A stretch of 64,000 bases of DNA from CAYVAP01 sp964343195. GTDB lineage: Bacteria; Bacteroidota; Bacteroidia; J057. A model generated the notes under the pieces. That model did not search any database. It was not told the DNA's origin and was given only the letters and a program-made list of their open reading frames with translations. Below, one piece after another: positions 25,002 through 33,157 of this stretch (the first letter of the stretch is position 1; each line of letters begins with the position of its first letter). The stretch is taken from NCBI GenBank assembly GCA_964343195.1, contig CAYFIR010000010.1, positions 45,713 through 109,712 on the forward strand. Direction: 5' to 3'. Both the position numbers and the translations under genes were made by a program.

Positions 25002-26549
25002 TTAGCGAATCCGGGATTCAACCAACCCACGCAGGGCTGCTCCCTGATAACCGTTAAGCGACCGTAAGCTATTCAGGACGGACCTTTTTTGCTCATCTGT
25101 AGGCATCTTATCAGCTTCCAGCAATCCTTCTCCGAGTGCAATGTCAATTGGCTTGATGCTCAACGGACTCACTGAAGGAAGCCATACTTCACTTGCCCCA
25201 TTGAGGGTAAACACCTTTACCCAGTTCCCTTCAGTTGCAGCGAGTAACACCAACTGCCCAGCCTGTAAGCCAGTCGGACGGCCATCAGTGCTGGCACGAC
25301 TATATCCCTGCGCATTCTGAGTGCATACTGCCAGGCGTCCCCCTTCGATCAGGGCCATTCTTTCGACCCAGCCATCTTCTCCACTCTGGGTGCGAACATG
25401 GACGAAGGGCATCCCTGCGGCAACTACGGTTCCGCTGGCTTTGTCCAGGGCAATAACATCTCCAAAATTAAGGCGGGCAATGGTTACCCCGGTAAAAGAT
25501 GGATCCAGCCTAACGACCAATGGATCTACAAGGCTTACTGCTGCTGCATAATTACCTCCGAGACTGGCAACCCAGGAACCGGGCGCATTGCTTGATAGTG
25601 AACGGGTAGTACCAGTGGAAGGAGATCTATAAACGAGTGTCTCACCCTGAGAAAGTGTCTGAGACGAAGCTACCCTCCGGCTGGCAGTTGTACTGGCAGT
25701 AGCTCCAGCTGGCGCACCCAATCCCCGGGTGACAGATGCCATTGAGGTTCCAAGGGTTCCCTGCGATTGGGAACGGGTCCTCATGGCAGCGTTATTGGCA
25801 GAGGCAGTCGCAGATCGGTCACCTGAGCGATAGCTGAGATATTCGTAGAAATCAATCTGATCTATGTTGCCAACTACCCCAAACGGTTCATCTGTATTAC
25901 CTGAGTAAAGGCGACGATTGGATTCTTCAGTAGCAGCCTGTTGCCAGGGATTCTCTTCCTGATAGCTTCCATCCACCTGATAACGCTTATTGAACTGGGC
26001 AGTAGCAGGATCCTGCTGCCCACGGGTTGCAGGCCCGGTTTGAGTCGAACGAGGATCAAACTCGGGGGTGCTCTTCACCCAGACAAATTCAATCTTTTCT
26101 TCTTCCCGAGCGCTTTTAGCAGCCATGCGGGCACTTGCATCCAGTACCTGAGCCTGGGCTGCCAGGGTTTTATTCAGGGCTTCGGAACGTGAACGAAACT
26201 GCTGTGGAAATGCACTGCGGTAGGTATTTTCATCCAGATAGCCAATATTTCGCTGGATCTGCTCCTGGTGAAAAGACGCTACGCGATACCCTACTTCGGT
26301 TACGCCATCCTGCTCATAGAGGCTCTGCATGGCTTTAAAGTAGTGGTATAGCAGGCGAAAGTTCAGCCCAGGATTTCTACATTCGATCCAAGCCTGATCC
26401 AACCAATCCAGTGAAGGCCGTTCTCCAGGCTGGTACACCTGAAAATAGAGTTCCAAATCTCGCTCATAGGATTGGCACAAGTCCGAACTTTGAGCTAACC
26501 CGACAGTGACTAATGCACTGACAAAGGCAAGCAAAAGTGCTCTTTTCAT
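25002..26549 (-). CDS. Secreted protein with SH3-like domains, function unknown
   Basis: This 515-residue protein has a signal peptide (MKRALLLAFVSALVTVGLAQ). An alpha-helical N-terminal part (to about residue 150) is followed by a Ser/Thr/Ala-rich low-complexity linker (about 165-330). Two bacterial SH3-like modules follow, near residues 345-400 (VIALDKASGTVVAAGMPFVH with GEDGWVERMAL) and 405-460 (PTGLQAGQLVLLAATEGNWV with EVWLPS). Such modules often bind peptidoglycan or peptide. The gene has its own terminator. I do not recognise a named family for the whole protein. Confidence 0.8.
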   Translation of the reverse strand: MKRALLLAFVSALVTVGLAQSSDLCQSYERDLELYFQVYQPGERPSLDWLDQAWIECRNPGLNFRLLYHYFKAMQSLYEQDGVTEVGYRVASFHQEQIQRNIGYLDENTYRSAFPQQFRSRSEALNKTLAAQAQVLDASARMAAKSAREEEKIEFVWVKSTPEFDPRSTQTGPATRGQQDPATAQFNKRYQVDGSYQEENPWQQAATEESNRRLYSGNTDEPFGVVGNIDQIDFYEYLSYRSGDRSATASANNAAMRTRSQSQGTLGTSMASVTRGLGAPAGATASTTASRRVASSQTLSQGETLVYRSPSTGTTRSLSSNAPGSWVASLGGNYAAAVSLVDPLVVRLDPSFTGVTIARLNFGDVIALDKASGTVVAAGMPFVHVRTQSGEDGWVERMALIEGGRLAVCTQNAQGYSRASTDGRPTGLQAGQLVLLAATEGNWVKVFTLNGASEVWLPSVSPLSIKPIDIALGEGLLEADKMPTDEQKRSVLNSLRSLNGYQGAALRGLVESRIR

Positions 26550-26680
26550 AGTGGTAATCAGAGTGTTAATAAGGTGCTAACTACTTGCGCAAGATACTAA
26601 TAAATTTACCCGAATAAAACAAACGAACCCCAAAATATCGCCCTGATGGAGCGATTCAAGGGACATTTTCAGCTTTGATA

Positions 26681-27202
26681 TTACTCAACGATCACTATTT
26701 CCGCTTCTTTTTGGCCAGTGTATTGCGACAGGGTGTCGCCATTCAGGGCATAGTAGATGTAGGTCCATCGGTTGCCACAGTCATCTGCTTCTACAAAATA
26801 GCTTAGCTGTAGGGTATCGATCCCGAAGGTGTCTTTCCTAAAATAATAGTCAAATCGTATGGGGCGATTCGCAAAAAGAGATACATAGGGCTTGCGTGTA
26901 GCCGGGTCCAGGTAATCGTCCATATAGTAAAATGGGCCGAAGACTCCGTCAGCCAGGTCTTCCTGAAGTCGGTAAAACTGAGGTTCCCCCTCTCCTCCGC
27001 TGCTGTCTATGAAAACTTCTACATTGTTTAGGTTGAATCTTCCCTCAAGGCTGTTGGCCCCACTGGCATCCTGATAGATGACTGAAAAATATTCCTGTCC
27101 GATGCGTTCTGAGACAACCCCTTCGCAGCGGTCTTCACAACTGCTGAGTATCACCAATGCCCCCACCAGGCAGATTAAGGTCCAGCGAAAAACATTTTTC
27201 AT
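26681..27202 (-). CDS. Hypothetical lipoprotein
   Basis: This protein of about 173 residues starts with a lipoprotein signal (MKNVFRWTLICLVGALVILSSC), which is why 27202 was chosen over the upstream ATG at 27262. The mature part is beta-rich and acidic, with cysteines in EDRCEGV and EADDCGNRW. No family was recognised. It is divergent from the M16 peptidase gene. Confidence 0.72.
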   Translation of the reverse strand: MKNVFRWTLICLVGALVILSSCEDRCEGVVSERIGQEYFSVIYQDASGANSLEGRFNLNNVEVFIDSSGGEGEPQFYRLQEDLADGVFGPFYYMDDYLDPATRKPYVSLFANRPIRFDYYFRKDTFGIDTLQLSYFVEADDCGNRWTYIYYALNGDTLSQYTGQKEAEIVIVE

Positions 27203-27346
27203 AGACGAGCGATCTTTATTAGTATTGAAGTTGGGAAATATGTGGAGCCGATTCCAACCCAAAAAAGGGGGATACTCGTATGCTCCGTATATTTCGACAA
27301 CGAAGGTAGGGCTTATCCCGCACGATTGTGGACAATTTTTTTGACG

Positions 27347-28576
27347 ATGGTACCAACCTTAATTGAACTACCCAATGGCCTGAGGGTCATTTATCAACAT
27401 ATTCCTTACACCCGCACCGTTCATTGTGGCTATGTCATCAACGCCGGAAGCCGTGACGACCTTCGTGGTCAGATCGGGATGGCCCATTTCATAGAACACA
27501 TGATCTTCAAGGGAACTGCGCGGCGCAAGACGTTTCACATCCTCAACTACCTCGAGTCGGTTGGCGGAGATGTAAATGCCTACACCACCAAGGAAAAAAC
27601 CTGCCTCTACGCTTCTCTGATGGCAGAATATTTTGAGCGGGCGACCGAACTGCTGACCGACATCACCTTTCACTCGACGTTTCCCCCCAAGGAAATTGAC
27701 AAAGAGAAGCAGGTAATCGCGGAGGAGATCGACATGTATCGCAACACACCGGATGAGGCGATCTTTGAAGACTTCGACGAAATGATCTTCCCAGAGCATA
27801 GCCTGGGACACCCCATACTAGGCACCAAGGACAGCATCACCCAGTTCACCCAGGAGCAGGTCCGCAGCCACCTTCAGCGATCCCTTGTTACCGGGGAGGT
27901 CGTTTATTCCATTGTAGGAAATGTATCGGAAAAGGAGGTGAGACGTGTGATCGACAAGTATCTCAGTCCACTGGAACTGCCCAATGGCCATGCAGAGCGT
28001 ACCGCTCCCGGGCAGTCGCGCATCATAGAGATGAAGCAGCAACTGGATCAGGATCAGGCCCATGAAATCATCGGAGGCAGGGCTTACGCCGTGCAGGACC
28101 AGCATTATGTTCCCTTTCTGGTTCTCAACAACCTGCTGGGGGGCCCTGCCATGAACACCCGACTCAACCTGAATATCCGGGAAAAATACGGATTGACTTA
28201 TACCATTAGCTCCTTTTACTCTCCGTTCCTGGACTCGGGAATATGGGGGGTGTACTATGCCTGTGAGAAAAACAACCTCCTGCGGGTACGGCGCCTGGTT
28301 GAAAAGGAGCTGAAACTCCTGCAAAACAAGCCCATCGGCAGCATGCGCCTGAGCCAGGCCAAGAAGCAGTTGATGGGGCAGATGATCCTGGGATATGAAA
28401 ACCTGCTCAACCAAATGCTGGGCATGGCCAAGGACCTGCTGGATTTTGGAGAGATTCTCCCATTTGAAAAGCTTTTGAGCCAGATCGAGGCCGTAACTGC
28501 AGAAGAGTTGCAGGGAGTAGCCCAGGACCTGTTCCCAACGGACGAGCTGTCACGCATTACCTACCTTGCAGGGTAA
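27347..28576 (+). CDS. M16 family zinc metallopeptidase
   Basis: This 409-residue pitrilysin/insulinase-type peptidase starts at MVPTLIELPNGLRVI, a typical M16 N-terminus; an upstream in-frame start adds a poor segment. The inverted zinc motif HFIEH lies near residue 54 with the third ligand in VIAEEIDMYRNTPDE. The inactive-like second half has GGPAMNTRLNLNIREKYGLTYTI, the usual R/Y region that closes on the substrate. There is no signal peptide, so it is probably cytoplasmic or periplasm-associated by other means. It resembles the processing-peptidase-like single-domain type. Confidence 0.93.
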   Translation: MVPTLIELPNGLRVIYQHIPYTRTVHCGYVINAGSRDDLRGQIGMAHFIEHMIFKGTARRKTFHILNYLESVGGDVNAYTTKEKTCLYASLMAEYFERATELLTDITFHSTFPPKEIDKEKQVIAEEIDMYRNTPDEAIFEDFDEMIFPEHSLGHPILGTKDSITQFTQEQVRSHLQRSLVTGEVVYSIVGNVSEKEVRRVIDKYLSPLELPNGHAERTAPGQSRIIEMKQQLDQDQAHEIIGGRAYAVQDQHYVPFLVLNNLLGGPAMNTRLNLNIREKYGLTYTISSFYSPFLDSGIWGVYYACEKNNLLRVRRLVEKELKLLQNKPIGSMRLSQAKKQLMGQMILGYENLLNQMLGMAKDLLDFGEILPFEKLLSQIEAVTAEELQGVAQDLFPTDELSRITYLAG

Positions 28577-28650
28577 AATCAGCGGAGTTAAGCTATGAAT
28601 GGCTGGTTGCAAAGACCTGCCTCATTGCTCCCGAATTTCACATCTTTCCT

Positions 28651-29061
28651 ATGACGAAGTTCATAAAAGCCATTACCCCATTTGTACGTGCGGCAGGATT
28701 TATTCTGGTTTGTGTAGGGCTGCTATTTCGCATCCTGCACTGGCCCTATGGCAATGAATGCCTGATTGTCGGAGGAGCATTGGTGGTAGTCGGTCTCATC
28801 CTGAATCTGATCGGTGGTGGCTGGGAAATGAGTTCTGCAGACGAAAAGGTAAGGCTCATGGGCCACCTGTGCATCCTCTATGGCTTTGCGGACTTTCTCA
28901 GTTGGATGCCGGAACTTCCTTATGGCATGGAAGCTATCTGGTCCGGATTGCTCCTGCTCGGGCTGGGCATGGTCATACGCCGCCGCAACAAAGACACTGA
29001 GCCCGACCCTGCCGACAAAATCGACGAAATAGGCAAGGCGACAGAAGAAGGTGAAAGCTGA
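28651..29061 (+). CDS. Small membrane protein with GldL-like motif
   Basis: This 136-residue protein has four predicted membrane segments, about residues 10-30, 35-55, 70-85 and 92-110, and an acidic tail. The first pair carries FRILHWPYGNECLIVGG, which recalls the LHWP-type start of gliding protein GldL, but the large cytoplasmic domain of GldL is missing. The function is unknown. It is convergent with the methyltransferase-like gene. Confidence 0.75.
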   Translation: MTKFIKAITPFVRAAGFILVCVGLLFRILHWPYGNECLIVGGALVVVGLILNLIGGGWEMSSADEKVRLMGHLCILYGFADFLSWMPELPYGMEAIWSGLLLLGLGMVIRRRNKDTEPDPADKIDEIGKATEEGES

Positions 29062-29107
29062 TGGGGGAAGTCTACAGCAGGATTCGCATACTGCCTTTTC
29101 AAAGCCA

Positions 29108-29746
29108 TCACCTATTCCGCATTCCTTTTTTCCCATCACGGCTCAGTCGGGGAAACAGCATGGGAACTTCCTGCTGATACCGCTCATAGGCGGCACCGTA
29201 GGTGTTTACTAACTTTATTTCTTCGAAGTAGATGCCAATGCGCAGGTAGATGCCAGCCAGGGCCACCACAATGAGCGTGACCAAAGAAGGAGACCAAAAA
29301 ATCCACCCAATTAGCAACAACACGGTCGCGGTGTAAAGCGGATGTCTTACATGCGCATTTAGCCCCTCAGTCGCCAGGGCCTCTGGCGGGTCAATGGTTC
29401 TCGATTCCTGCTGCCGCCAACCAACGAATGAACCCAAATCATAATACCGCATGGCCCTCCAGGCGAGTAATGCCGCCACTGCGATCGTGGCCGCCCCTAC
29501 TACCTGACTCCAGCCAGATCCATCCCACAAAGCGGCTGTAGGGATCGTCTGCTGATAGCCCAGGAGCAGCATGAATCCTCCCAACGCGACGGCGTTAAAC
29601 CCCAGCCGATACCAGGGCTTCAGGATGGGCATATTTGTGGAGACCCATTCCTTTACCTGACTGCTCGCCAGTATGCTGTGAATGCCAAAGTAGGCAGTCC
29701 AACCTATTATCAGGAAGATGAGTCCCTGCCAGTCTGTTGTCGCCAT
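29108..29746 (-). CDS. Isoprenylcysteine methyltransferase / NnrU-like membrane protein
   Basis: This 212-residue protein has five or six membrane helices. The C-terminal region has NAHVRHPLYTATVLLLIGW and FEEIKLVNTYGAAYERYQQEVP, the cofactor-binding signature of the ICMT/PEMT-like methyltransferase superfamily. The N-terminus (AYFGIHSILASSQVKEW) resembles NnrU/MddA-type proteins. It may methylate a small thiol or lipid. The exact substrate is unknown. Confidence 0.8.
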   Translation of the reverse strand: MATTDWQGLIFLIIGWTAYFGIHSILASSQVKEWVSTNMPILKPWYRLGFNAVALGGFMLLLGYQQTIPTAALWDGSGWSQVVGAATIAVAALLAWRAMRYYDLGSFVGWRQQESRTIDPPEALATEGLNAHVRHPLYTATVLLLIGWIFWSPSLVTLIVVALAGIYLRIGIYFEEIKLVNTYGAAYERYQQEVPMLFPRLSRDGKKGMRNR

Positions 29747-29781
29747 GTGCGAAATTTACGGAGAATTCGCGGAAAGAAAGC

Positions 29782-30231
29782 TTAATGGATTTCTTTCACC
29801 TTGTAGGTGTTGCCTTTTAGCACAAACTGCTCTCCGACATGCTTGCCATGCAGTTTTTCATAAGCTGGAGAATTGCGAGAAATCCCGACATAGGATTTTC
29901 CCTCGACCTCAAAGTGAGGCACCGCGACTCCCAGCAGGAAGCGATTGGAATTGGTGTGGACGATGGCCCCCATTTCTGCCTGTTGATGAGGAGTATCGGC
30001 TTCCATCCCGGCCAATTCTGCCAGGGACTCTCGGGCGTGGATGAGTTGCTCGTTCTCGCGACGCATCTCTTCGCTAGCCTGATCAGACTGTGCACGCTCA
30101 TCGAGGTCAGTAGGTTCGTTGTTTCGCCTGATCTGATTGCGATGGGCCTGCTGCCTTGCTTCCAGATCACGTGCAAGGGATTGAAAATGATCACGCGCTG
30201 CGTGAAGAACCTGTTTTCGAAGATTATTCAT
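29782..30231 (-). CDS. GreA/GreB-like elongation-factor family protein
   Basis: This 149-residue protein has a charged helical N-terminal part (MNNLRKQVLHAARDHFQ to about residue 80), likely a coiled coil. The C-terminal domain fits the Gre fold: GAIVHTNSNRFLLGVAVPHFEV, YVGISRNSPAYEKLHGKHVGEQFVLKG and YKVKEI. Gre factors bind the RNA polymerase secondary channel. The start at 30231 is preferred because the upstream extension is not family-like. It is a divergent member and may bind polymerase without cleavage activity. Confidence 0.82.
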   Translation of the reverse strand: MNNLRKQVLHAARDHFQSLARDLEARQQAHRNQIRRNNEPTDLDERAQSDQASEEMRRENEQLIHARESLAELAGMEADTPHQQAEMGAIVHTNSNRFLLGVAVPHFEVEGKSYVGISRNSPAYEKLHGKHVGEQFVLKGNTYKVKEIH

Positions 30232-30247
30232 GGGTAATTGGATGGAT

Positions 30248-30409
30248 TTAGGAACGCTCAAAAAATTAGTTCCGCTTTTGACTTGATCTCTTGCCCGCAT
30301 ACTGCGTCAGAAAAAGCCTCATTTGGCTCGCCAAACTCGGTTTTTCTTCCTTGCCTGCGAACAAGATCTCTTCGTAAAATCGGGAAGTTATTTTCCTCGC
30401 GTTCCTTAG
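30248..30409. repeat. Long imperfect inverted repeat (MITE-like hairpin)
   Basis: The two 80-base halves are inverse complements at roughly 70 percent identity by eye. Ends are TTAGGAACGC and GCGTTCCTTA, and the centre is TTTGGC-TC-GCCAAA. The right end read inward, TAAGGAACGCG with AAAATAACTT three bases later, matches the element at 9364. It lies between the Gre-like gene and ndk. Confidence 0.65.
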
Positions 30410-30429
30410 TGAACAGAATCTCCACCCAC

Positions 30430-30468
30430 AAAAAAAGTGGCTGGAGTTATGGTTATAACCCCAGCCAC
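30430..30468 (-). terminator. Terminator of ndk
   Basis: On the minus strand GTGGCTGGGGTTA pairs with TAACTCCAGCCAC (one G-T pair), followed by seven T residues, 24 bases past the stop. Confidence 0.9.
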
Positions 30469-30492
30469 CACAATTCGGTTGATTTCTTCGAT

Positions 30493-30918
30493 CTAGAACA
30501 TTTCCAGCTGGGAGAAGAAGTAGCTGGCCTCGATCAGTGCATTTTCGTCAGAGTCGGAACCGTGGACTGCATTGCGCTCGATAGACTCTGCAAACTGCTT
30601 GCGGATGGTTCCTTCAGCAGCATCGGCAGGGTTGGTTTTTCCGATCAGCTCACGGAAAGAGGTAACGGCATCACCGTCGGCTTTTTCCAATACCATAGGA
30701 ACACAAGGCCCGCTGGTCATGAAAGAAACCAGGTCGTTGAAGAATGGACGCTCGCGGTGTACAGCGTAGAATCCACCAGCTTCGCGCTCGTTCATGTGGA
30801 TCATTTTCATGGCTTTCACCTTAAAGCCAGCTCCAATGATCTGGTCGATAATCTTGCCAGTATGTCCACTAGCTACGGCGTCGGGCTTGATAATGGTCAG
30901 GGTCAGAGTTCCGCTCAT
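30493..30918 (-). CDS. ndk: Nucleoside diphosphate kinase
   Basis: This enzyme moves the gamma phosphate from ATP to other nucleoside diphosphates in the cytoplasm. The 141-residue length is normal. It begins TLTIIKPDAV, has the MTSGPCVPMVLEK region and the active-site motif NAVHGSDS with phosphoryl acceptor H119. It has its own promoter and terminator. Confidence 0.98.
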   Translation of the reverse strand: MSGTLTLTIIKPDAVASGHTGKIIDQIIGAGFKVKAMKMIHMNEREAGGFYAVHRERPFFNDLVSFMTSGPCVPMVLEKADGDAVTSFRELIGKTNPADAAEGTIRKQFAESIERNAVHGSDSDENALIEASYFFSQLEMF

Positions 30919-30986
30919 TATTTAGTTCTTTTTGAGGGTTTTATTGCTGAAGGTAGGCATCACAAAAATGATTCCTTTATCGCGTG

Positions 30987-31017
30987 CAAACTTATGACCG
31001 TAAGTCTCCGAATGCAA
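30987..31017 (-). promoter_or_regulatory. Promoter of ndk
   Basis: On the minus strand TTG is followed after 20 bases by TAAGTTTG, matching the TAnnTTTG consensus. It gives a leader of about 60 nt before the ndk start. Confidence 0.65.
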
Positions 31018-31076
31018 TTTTTCCCCAAGCTTTCAATTTGTAGTTTTGTGCTCTCTTAAATCAGAATATCTCATAC

Positions 31077-32081
31077 ATGCACGATATAGACTCCATCAGG
31101 GAGCTGCTCCAGACTACTCGTCGAATTGCCATTACCACTCACGCCAAGCCAGATGGGGACGCCATCGGTTCCTCCATGGCCCTTTATCACTACCTTAGAA
31201 AAAAAGGCCATAAAGTTGATGTGGTTACTCCTACGGTCTATGCCGACTTTCTGAAATGGCTTCCTGACAACGACAAAGTGCTGGTAGGCCCCGAAGACCC
31301 AGACCGCGCAGGCTGGATTTTTGAAGGAGCAGACATCATTTTTTGCCTGGATTTCAACGGACTATCCCGGATCAATGACCTGGAAAAGCCAGTCAAGGAT
31401 GCCATGGGGAAGAGGGTCATGATTGACCACCATTTGGACCCACAGCCATTTTATGATCTGGCGTACTGGGATCCTCAGGCATCTTCTACTGCAGAGCTGG
31501 TTTATCGCCTGATCGGCGAACTAGGGGATCATGAGCATATAGATCTCCCTATTGCTCAGGCCATCTACATGGGGGTTCTGACGGATACAGGATCATTCCG
31601 CTTTTCCAACACTTCTCCCGCTGTACACCGCATGGTCGCACACCTGATGGAGATTGGAGTCGATGTAAATGAAATTTACGATTCGATTTTCAATCAGGGC
31701 ACCGTTACCCGCCTACAGTTCCTGGGGCACTGTCTCTCTGAGTGCCTGACCATTCTTCCAGAGCTGAAGACTGCCTACTTCAAGGTGCCTCGCGAGGTAT
31801 TTCGGAAGTACAATGTGCGGGTCGGCGATACCGAAGGACTGGTCAACTATGCCCTCAGCATCAGGGATATCAACCTCGCAGTCCTGATGACTCAACAGGA
31901 TGACCTGACCAAGCTGAGCTTCCGTAGTCGGGGAACCGTTTCTTCAGCGGCTCTCGCCGAGCAGTTCAATGGCGGAGGCCACTTTTACGCGGCAGGTGGC
32001 AGGCTACAGGCTACCCCGGAAGACACTGAGAAAAAGCTGCTGGAACTGTTGGAAGCCAGCAAGGAGCAACTGGTGTCTTAA
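31077..32081 (+). CDS. DHH-family phosphoesterase (NrnA-like bifunctional oligoribonuclease/pAp phosphatase)
   Basis: This 334-residue protein degrades very short RNA and/or pAp. The N-terminal DHH domain shows THAKPDGDAIGSS, the D in FCLDFN near residue 96 and DHHLDP near residue 120, which together bind two metal ions. A further metal-site motif is YMGVLTDTGSFRFSNTS. The C-terminal DHHA1 domain ends with the substrate motif FNGGGHFYAAGG. A TAGTTTTG box at 31041-31048 may be its -7 element. It converges with the next gene, three bases apart. Confidence 0.93.
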   Translation: MHDIDSIRELLQTTRRIAITTHAKPDGDAIGSSMALYHYLRKKGHKVDVVTPTVYADFLKWLPDNDKVLVGPEDPDRAGWIFEGADIIFCLDFNGLSRINDLEKPVKDAMGKRVMIDHHLDPQPFYDLAYWDPQASSTAELVYRLIGELGDHEHIDLPIAQAIYMGVLTDTGSFRFSNTSPAVHRMVAHLMEIGVDVNEIYDSIFNQGTVTRLQFLGHCLSECLTILPELKTAYFKVPREVFRKYNVRVGDTEGLVNYALSIRDINLAVLMTQQDDLTKLSFRSRGTVSSAALAEQFNGGGHFYAAGGRLQATPEDTEKKLLELLEASKEQLVS

Positions 32082-32084
32082 TCA

Positions 32085-32918
32085 CTATTGGATCATCCAG
32101 GCTAATAGCCCCACAGCTAATCCCAGCAGCGCAACGGACATCCACTCGCGAATGCCTGCACTCTTCATGACCTCCCAATACGAACTGGTGAGGCTGGCTC
32201 CCTGTGTTGGCAGCGCCCACTGTGCAGCGGGATATTCGATGGCCACTGGCTGGGTGGGCGCTTCTTCCTGCTCAAACACAATACAACCAATGTTATCGGT
32301 TCCATTGCCCTGACCCGGCTGGGTCTCCCAGCGCCAGTAGGGATTGCGTAAACGAATGGAGGTTTTGTTTCGCTTGAAAGTCGCTCTGACTTCAGCAGAG
32401 GCGGAGGCCCAGACCGTCCGAAAGTCGTGGGACAGCTCACTGATCCAGCCCTGTAACAGGGTTTCCTGCTCTTCACGATGCCCAAGTGTCAGCGGAATGA
32501 AGAGATCACTGGACTCTAGCGGCTGCCCCATCGGAGCGCGGTAGGTTTCGAGATATGGAGAGAAAGGGGATGCTTCTGCCCCCAGGTGCTGCATTTCCGC
32601 GAGGCAGCGTAGCTCGCGCAATATCTGCTGTGGATCAGCCCAGTGGTCCTGGAGTGCCAGAGTGACTGCTTCATAAGGCGATTCCTTACTGTGCTGATAC
32701 AAGGTCACCAGTCTGAAGACGCTGCCCTGGAACTCGACAATGGAAAAGGCCAGAAGTTCATCCTGCATGGAGAGCTCAAGACCGGGCACCTGTAGCTGAT
32801 TAGCCAGCAGTTTGCGCCCCTTTTTGCTGTCCAGTAACTCCAGCGAGCCATACATCCGATTATGGTAGATGGAGCTATCGTTAAAGCAAACATATCCGAT
32901 ATGGGTCTGATCTGTCAT
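32085..32918 (-). CDS. Hypothetical tail-anchored protein
   Basis: This protein of about 277 residues has one C-terminal hydrophobic helix (WMSVALLGLAVGLLAWMIQ) that ends the chain, so it should be tail-anchored in the inner membrane with the rest in the cytoplasm. There is no signal peptide. The start at 32918 (MTDQTHIGYVCF) is my choice; an ATG at 32978 adds 20 residues. I do not recognise the soluble domain. Its neighbours, a phosphoesterase and a histidine kinase, give no functional hint. Confidence 0.65.
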   Translation of the reverse strand: MTDQTHIGYVCFNDSSIYHNRMYGSLELLDSKKGRKLLANQLQVPGLELSMQDELLAFSIVEFQGSVFRLVTLYQHSKESPYEAVTLALQDHWADPQQILRELRCLAEMQHLGAEASPFSPYLETYRAPMGQPLESSDLFIPLTLGHREEQETLLQGWISELSHDFRTVWASASAEVRATFKRNKTSIRLRNPYWRWETQPGQGNGTDNIGCIVFEQEEAPTQPVAIEYPAAQWALPTQGASLTSSYWEVMKSAGIREWMSVALLGLAVGLLAWMIQ

Positions 32919-33157
32919 GGGTTCCAATGTGTGGTGTGGGTTGAATAATATTTGCGAAGCACCCTGGGAGTAGGACATAGACCGTTCTCATCGGACTTTA
33001 CCTGATTCAACTCATGTGCCCATTCGCGCAAGCAAACTCAACCCACTGACTATCAAACCCATACAAAAAGATCTCCCTACCTCCTTTTTCTATATTCAGG
33101 AAACAGGTTGCCAAACTGGGAAGCGACGTTCCCGGCATATTCAGAAAAAGATTGGTA

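Noticed and set aside
27242..27346. Upstream extension of the M16 peptidase
   Set aside because: The extra 35 residues do not fit the family, and the ATG at 27347 begins right at the conserved N-terminus.
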